Source of the DNA: Lysobacterales bacterium CG02_land_8_20_14_3_00_62_12
Lineage (GTDB): Bacteria > Pseudomonadota > Gammaproteobacteria > Xanthomonadales > Ahniellaceae
Length of the DNA: 5,136 nt
Assembly: GCA_002785585.1 (NCBI GenBank)
Contig: PEUI01000004.1
Location: 7,617-12,752 of the forward strand
Direction: 5' to 3'
Part shown: in pieces, positions 1-5,136 of the stretch
How positions within the stretch are numbered: position 1 is the first letter of the stretch
Layout: each line of letters opens with the position of its first letter
Notes under the pieces: generated by a model
Seen by the model: only the letters and a program-made list of their open reading frames with translations
The model's database searches: none
What the model was told of the DNA's origin: nothing
Position numbers and translations under genes: made by a program

Positions 1-1700
1 GGGTGGCGCGACTGGCGCAGGAAGTGCCGATCACGGCCGCCGGTAGTGTGTTTGATGTGGTCGCTTCGGCGCTCGGCGCCGAGGGCCAGTTGCTGGCCGA
101 TTATCACCACCTGATCCACGCGGCGGAAATTGACTGCACGGCGTTGTCACGGGTGCAAGAAGCGATTGAAGCCCAGCACGCCTGGTCGCTGGAACAGCGC
201 GTCGAGCGCGTTCTGGAACGCTTGGAACTGGCCGCCGACGACGATTTTGCGGCGCTATCGGGCGGCCGCAAACGCCGTGTGTTGCTGGCGCAGGCCTTGG
301 TCACCGACCCCGATGTGCTGTTGCTCGATGAACCGACCAACCACCTCGACATCGAAGCCATTGCCTGGTTGGAAACCTTCTTGAAGGAGTTTTCCGGTTG
401 TGTGGTGTTTGTCACCCATGACCGCAGCTTTCTGCGGGCGCTCGCCACCCGCATTCTGGAAATCGATCGCGGTGAACTGACCAGTTGGCCCGGCGACTAT
501 GAAAATTATCTACGGCGGCGCGCCGAACGGTTGCACGCCGAGTCCGAAATGAATGCGCGTTTCGACAAGAAATTGGCGGAAGAAGAAGTCTGGATCCGCC
601 AGGGCATCAAGGCCCGACGTACCCGCAATGAAGGCCGCGTGCGCGCCTTGCAGGCACTGCGCAGCGAGCGTGCCCAACGCCGCGAATTGACCGGCACGGT
701 AAAAATGGCGGCGAGCGGCAGTCAAGCCTCGGGCAAACGCGTGATCGAGGCCGAGCACGTCGATTTTGGCTTCGGCGGCGAACTGCTGATCCACGACTTT
801 TCCACCGTTATCCAGCGCGGTGATCGCATTGGCATCATCGGTCCTAACGGTGCTGGCAAGACCACGCTGCTGAAGTTGCTGCTCGGCGAACGGCAACCAC
901 TGGCTGGTGCGATCAAGCTGGGTAGCCAACTCAACGTCATTTATTTCGACCAACACCGCAGCGAATTGCGCGAAGACTGGACCGCGATTGAAAACGTCGC
1001 CGAAGGTCGCGAGTTCATCGAGATCAACGGCAGCCGCAAGCACGTCATCGGCTATTTGCAGGATTTTTTGTTCACACCGGAGCGTGCCCGCTCGCCGATT
1101 TCCAAGCTCTCCGGCGGCGAGCGCAATCGCCTGTTGTTGGCCAAGTTTCTGGCGCGCCCATCGAATTTGCTGGTGATGGACGAACCGACCAACGATCTGG
1201 ATGTGGAGACCTTGGATCTGCTCGAAGAAATGTTGTCGCAGTATCCGGGCACACTGATTCTGGTGTCGCATGATCGTGAGTTCATCGACAACGTCGTCAC
1301 CAGTACCTTGGCGCTGGAAGGCCATGGCCGGGTGGCCGAATACGTCGGTGGCTATAGCGATTGGCTGGCGGCAAAAGCCCGCGCATCACAAGTCACCCGG
1401 ACCGCCGCACGGTCGATCACGCCGGGCGCCGCCAGCAGTGCTGCCGAGGGTGTTAGTGGCAAGCGCAAGCTGACCTACAAGGCGCAACGTGAGCTGGAGC
1501 AATTGCCCGCCACGATTGAAGCTCTGGAGGTCGACTGTGCGCGATTGTTGTTGCGTGGCACCGAAGCCAGTTTTTACCAGCAGTCGGCGGCCAGCATCGT
1601 GGCGCACCACCAGTTGATTGCCACCCAGCAAGCGGCATTGGCGGCGGCCTATGCCCGCTGGGAACAACTCGAAGCCGAGCGCGAGGCGCTGGCCGGATAA
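1..1700 (+). CDS. uup: ABC-F family ATPase Uup, 5'-truncated by window edge
   Basis: Soluble tandem ATP-binding-cassette protein of the ABC-F group with no membrane domain. E. coli Uup is linked to ribosome function and to precise excision of transposons and genome stability. In the visible 565 residues (numbered from the codon at 3-5), NBD1 has the signature LSGG (85-88), Walker B LLLDEPTNHLD (106-116) and switch His in THD (138-140). The inter-domain linker follows, with the highly Uup-like block EEVWIRQGIKARRTRNEGR (194-212). NBD2 has Walker A GPNGAGKTT (280-288), LSGGE (369-373), Walker B and catalytic Glu in MDEPTNDLD (392-400), and SHD (422-424). A basic, coiled-coil-like C-terminal domain starts at KLTYKAQRELEQLP (489-502), as in Uup and unlike EttA. 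Compared with my memory of E. coli Uup, about 65-70 N-terminal residues, including the first Walker A, lie outside the window. The GTG at 3 is therefore an internal valine, not a start. The gene ends with TAA at 1698-1700 and converges on acnA. Family assignment is very secure; the precise cellular role in this organism is inferred. Confidence 0.96.
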   Translation, partial: VARLAQEVPITAAGSVFDVVASALGAEGQLLADYHHLIHAAEIDCTALSRVQEAIEAQHAWSLEQRVERVLERLELAADDDFAALSGGRKRRVLLAQALVTDPDVLLLDEPTNHLDIEAIAWLETFLKEFSGCVVFVTHDRSFLRALATRILEIDRGELTSWPGDYENYLRRRAERLHAESEMNARFDKKLAEEEVWIRQGIKARRTRNEGRVRALQALRSERAQRRELTGTVKMAASGSQASGKRVIEAEHVDFGFGGELLIHDFSTVIQRGDRIGIIGPNGAGKTTLLKLLLGERQPLAGAIKLGSQLNVIYFDQHRSELREDWTAIENVAEGREFIEINGSRKHVIGYLQDFLFTPERARSPISKLSGGERNRLLLAKFLARPSNLLVMDEPTNDLDVETLDLLEEMLSQYPGTLILVSHDREFIDNVVTSTLALEGHGRVAEYVGGYSDWLAAKARASQVTRTAARSITPGAASSAAEGVSGKRKLTYKAQRELEQLPATIEALEVDCARLLLRGTEASFYQQSAASIVAHHQLIATQQAALAAAYARWEQLEAEREALAG

Positions 1701-1766
1701 GCCGCAAGGTGGGTGGAGCAGCTCCGCTGTTGAAAGCCCCCACCAGCCACCCTGCGGTGGCGCGGC
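1701..1766. terminator. Convergent spacer with GC-rich inverted repeat, possible bidirectional terminator
   Basis: This 66-bp gap lies between the convergent stop codons of uup and acnA. CCGCAAGGTGG (1702-1712) pairs with CCACCCTGCGG (1747-1757) with one mismatch. A smaller perfect inner hairpin, AGCAGC-TCC-GCTGTT (1717-1731, including one G-U pair), sits in the loop, so the transcript could fold as a long stem with a nested stem. There is no T-run after the structure on either strand, so it does not fit a classical Rho-independent terminator. It may separate the two convergent transcripts, protect 3' ends, or act together with Rho. The placement supports a terminator role; the missing U-tract lowers confidence. 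Confidence 0.4.
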
Positions 1767-4460
<2,694 letters not shown>

Positions 4461-4467
4461 GGGGGGA

Positions 4468-4473
4468 TCCTTT
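4468..4473 (-). promoter_or_regulatory. Ribosome binding site of acnA with hexa-C spacer
   Basis: Read on the minus strand, AAAGGA precedes the acnA ATG by 7 nt (TCCCCCC). This site decides the start at 4460 over the in-frame ATG at 4538. The spacer contains an unbroken run of six C (4461-4466 on the plus strand as G), which is odd but still gives ideal spacing. Confidence 0.7.
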
Positions 4474-4502
4474 GCAGAGAGTCGCGTTGCGGGGAACGGG
4501 AT

Positions 4503-4528
4503 CGGCAACGAACCAATGGCCGTTGTCG
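4503..4528 (-). other. Imperfect hairpin in the acnA leader
   Basis: On the minus strand, CGACAACG is followed by a 10-nt loop and CGTTGCCG. Seven of eight positions pair, with one A-C mismatch inside the stem. It lies between the proposed promoter and the ribosome binding site, so it would be in the 5' leader of the acnA mRNA. It is too short and too common a structure to call a known riboswitch, and no T-run follows it. A regulatory role is only a possibility. Confidence 0.25.
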
Positions 4529-4536
4529 GGCCGCCC

Positions 4537-4565
4537 ATTATCGCCGATTGGCGTCGGTAGGCGAA
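4537..4565 (-). promoter_or_regulatory. Candidate sigma70-like promoter of acnA
   Basis: On the minus strand the hexamer GATAAT (4537-4542) matches the -10 consensus at five of six positions. Exactly 17 bp upstream lies TTCGCC (4560-4565), a weak -35 with about three matches. Transcription would begin near 4530 and give a leader of about 70 nt before the acnA ATG. The in-frame ATG at 4538 overlaps the -10 box and would not be transcribed from here, which agrees with the later start. The weak -35 suggests activator dependence, but I could not recognise a specific operator such as a CRP, ArcA, Fur or SoxS site. Confidence 0.4.
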
Positions 4566-4575
4566 GCTGGCGTTG

Positions 4576-4599
4576 ATAAAAGCAGGCGCGCGGGCGCGC
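4576..4599 (-). terminator. Weak terminator-like hairpin downstream of the small membrane gene
   Basis: On the minus strand, GCGCG-CCCG-CGCGC (4586-4599) forms a five-pair all-GC stem with a 4-nt loop, followed after four bases by TTTTAT (4576-4581). It begins about 27 nt past the stop codon of the 96-residue gene and precedes the acnA promoter candidate, which is where a terminator would be expected. The stem is short and the T-run is short and slightly displaced, so termination may be partial. The alternating CG tract could also just be a GC-rich run. Confidence 0.35.
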
Positions 4600-4625
4600 A
4601 GGTCAACCGGATCGTGCGGTCGGTT

Positions 4626-4916
4626 TCAGGCGTCGCGCAGCGGTGGTGGCGCATCGTTGGTGCCGACCATCAGCACAGTGGCGCGGCCGGGCGACGGCGT
4701 TACCACGCGAAAGTCACCGTCAAAAACCTGGCCACGGTGCTGGCTTGGCGGTGGCGTCGTGCGGAAGGTTCGCCAGATCTTGATCACGATGAGCACCAAC
4801 AGCACCTTGATGGTGATCAGCAGTCCGAGTAGCAAACCCGCCAGCAGCAAGGTCGCCAGCAGGGCAAACTTGACCAGGCCGATGAGGAAACCAAAGCCAC
4901 TGCTGAGCACTGACAT
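4626..4916 (-). CDS. Small inner-membrane protein of unknown function, 96 aa
   Basis: I do not recognise the family. The 96-residue product has a long hydrophobic region at residues 8-48. The clearest membrane span is FALLATLLLAGLLLGLLITI (17-36), bracketed by K16 and K37, followed by a shorter hydrophobic stretch (38-48) ending in KIWR. It could therefore be one span plus an amphipathic segment, or a tight two-span hairpin. A hydrophilic, Pro-rich tail follows (TTPPPSQ, 53-59), then GQVFDGDFRVVTP (62-74). The FDG(D/E)(F/Y) pattern resembles the tail motif I recall from FxsA. No catalytic motif, cysteine or histidine cluster is visible. ATG at 4916 is chosen because CGGAG (4924-4928) lies 7 nt upstream and the hydrophobic segment then begins near the N-terminus. 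The open frame extends upstream to 5099 but would run antisense through the divergent gene. The gene precedes acnA on the same strand by 165 bp. It is probably a real gene; its function is unknown. Confidence 0.72.
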   Translation of the reverse strand: MSVLSSGFGFLIGLVKFALLATLLLAGLLLGLLITIKVLLVLIVIKIWRTFRTTPPPSQHRGQVFDGDFRVVTPSPGRATVLMVGTNDAPPPLRDA

Positions 4917-4923
4917 AACCGAA

Positions 4924-4928
4924 CTCCG
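4924..4928 (-). promoter_or_regulatory. Ribosome binding site of the small membrane gene
   Basis: On the minus strand, CGGAG lies 7 nt before the ATG at 4916. This good Shine-Dalgarno match is the main argument for starting the protein at MSVLSSGFGF and not at one of the upstream in-frame ATGs. Confidence 0.6.
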
Positions 4929-4980
4929 TTGATCTGCGGCAAAATGCCCAGCCATTGTCACTGATCGACCGCGACGACTG

Positions 4981-5136
4981 ATGAATGATTCCCTACCTGA
5001 AGCGGGCGAATTGCGGGCGGACCACGGGTCGCGTTGGCTGTGTGCGCTGGCGGATATCGCCGAGGGCGCGGCGTTCGCCGCCGAGGTTGCTTCGACCACC
5101 GGCGGCTTTGCGCTGATTTTGCTGCGCGTCGGCGAT
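4981..5136 (+). CDS. Start of a divergent gene, possibly a small Rieske-type [2Fe-2S] protein, 3'-truncated
   Basis: An open frame of 52 codons starts at ATG 4981 and runs off the right edge without a stop. The visible product begins MNDSLPEAGELRAD, then RWLCALADIAEGAAF (18-32), then GGFALILLRVGD (41-52). The pattern 'LC.L.DI.EG' followed about 20 residues later by a hydrophobic strand and 'RxGD' resembles the N-terminus of small Rieske/NirD-like ferredoxin-type proteins. In those proteins the CxH...CxxH cluster ligands follow shortly after. These ligands lie outside the window, so the cluster cannot be verified. The frame is open back to a TGA at 4930-4932, and ATG 4981 is the first ATG in it. 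No clear Shine-Dalgarno sequence precedes it. The gene is divergent from the small membrane gene with a 64-bp gap. That a coding region exists is likely; the family is a tentative reading of pattern alone. Confidence 0.5.
   Translation, partial: MNDSLPEAGELRADHGSRWLCALADIAEGAAFAAEVASTTGGFALILLRVGD

Noticed and set aside
3..5. GTG at base 3 as the start codon of uup
   Set aside because: It corresponds to an internal valine after the first Walker A region in Uup proteins; the gene is simply cut by the window edge.
510..1325. A 271-codon open frame on the minus strand, antisense to uup
   Set aside because: It is fully covered by the well-supported uup frame and shows no domain or plausible composition.
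4461..4538. N-terminal extension of AcnA from the ATG at 4538
   Set aside because: The 26 extra residues do not match the family N-terminus, the ATG overlaps a candidate -10 box, and the downstream ATG has a good ribosome binding site.
4917..4980. Divergent promoter pair in the 64-bp spacer
   Set aside because: On the plus strand TTGATC (4929-4934), and on the minus strand a GTGACA hexamer, look like -35 boxes, but neither has an acceptable -10 box at 16-18 bp. I could not support a specific promoter, although one is expected nearby.
4917..5099. N-terminal extension of the small membrane protein up to the ATG at 5099
   Set aside because: The extra 61 residues are low-complexity, would be antisense to the divergent gene at 4981, and would bury a good Shine-Dalgarno site in the coding sequence.

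Overview
The window looks like an ordinary chromosomal housekeeping segment from a GC-rich gammaproteobacterium (roughly 60% GC by eye). The evidence for this is two easily recognised proteins, an ABC-F ATPase of the Uup type and an AcnA-type aconitase. Both are close in length, motif order and many sequence blocks to their Escherichia coli counterparts. Codon use is GC-rich throughout. I see no transposase, integrase, phage gene, tRNA, rRNA or CRISPR array, and no compositional break that would suggest a mobile island.

Layout: bases 1-1700 (+) hold the 3' nine-tenths of uup, cut by the left window edge so that the first nucleotide-binding domain lacks its Walker A loop. Bases 1701-1766 form a short convergent spacer with a GC-rich inverted repeat. 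Bases 1767-4460 (-) hold a complete acnA (897 codons). Bases 4461-4625 are the acnA leader, with a plausible sigma70-like promoter, a strong ribosome binding site and an imperfect hairpin; a weak terminator-like hairpin for the upstream gene lies at its far end. Bases 4626-4916 (-) encode a 96-residue membrane protein of unknown function. Bases 4917-4980 are a short divergent spacer. From 4981 (+) a gene begins that runs off the right edge; its first 52 codons resemble, tentatively, the N-terminus of a small Rieske-type [2Fe-2S] protein.

How the genes relate: uup and acnA converge and are probably independent transcription units. Uup is a soluble translation/genome-maintenance ATPase, and AcnA is the [4Fe-4S] citrate/isocitrate isomerase of the TCA and glyoxylate cycles. 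The small membrane gene lies upstream of acnA on the same strand, but a 165-bp gap with its own promoter candidate and possible terminator argues against an obligatory operon. If the right-edge gene is a Rieske protein, two iron-sulfur proteins sit close together, but nothing here shows a functional link.

I found no convincing new biological system. The items most worth a second look are the uncharacterised small membrane protein with an FxsA-like tail motif, the structured convergent spacer, and the acnA leader (hexa-C spacer and hairpin).
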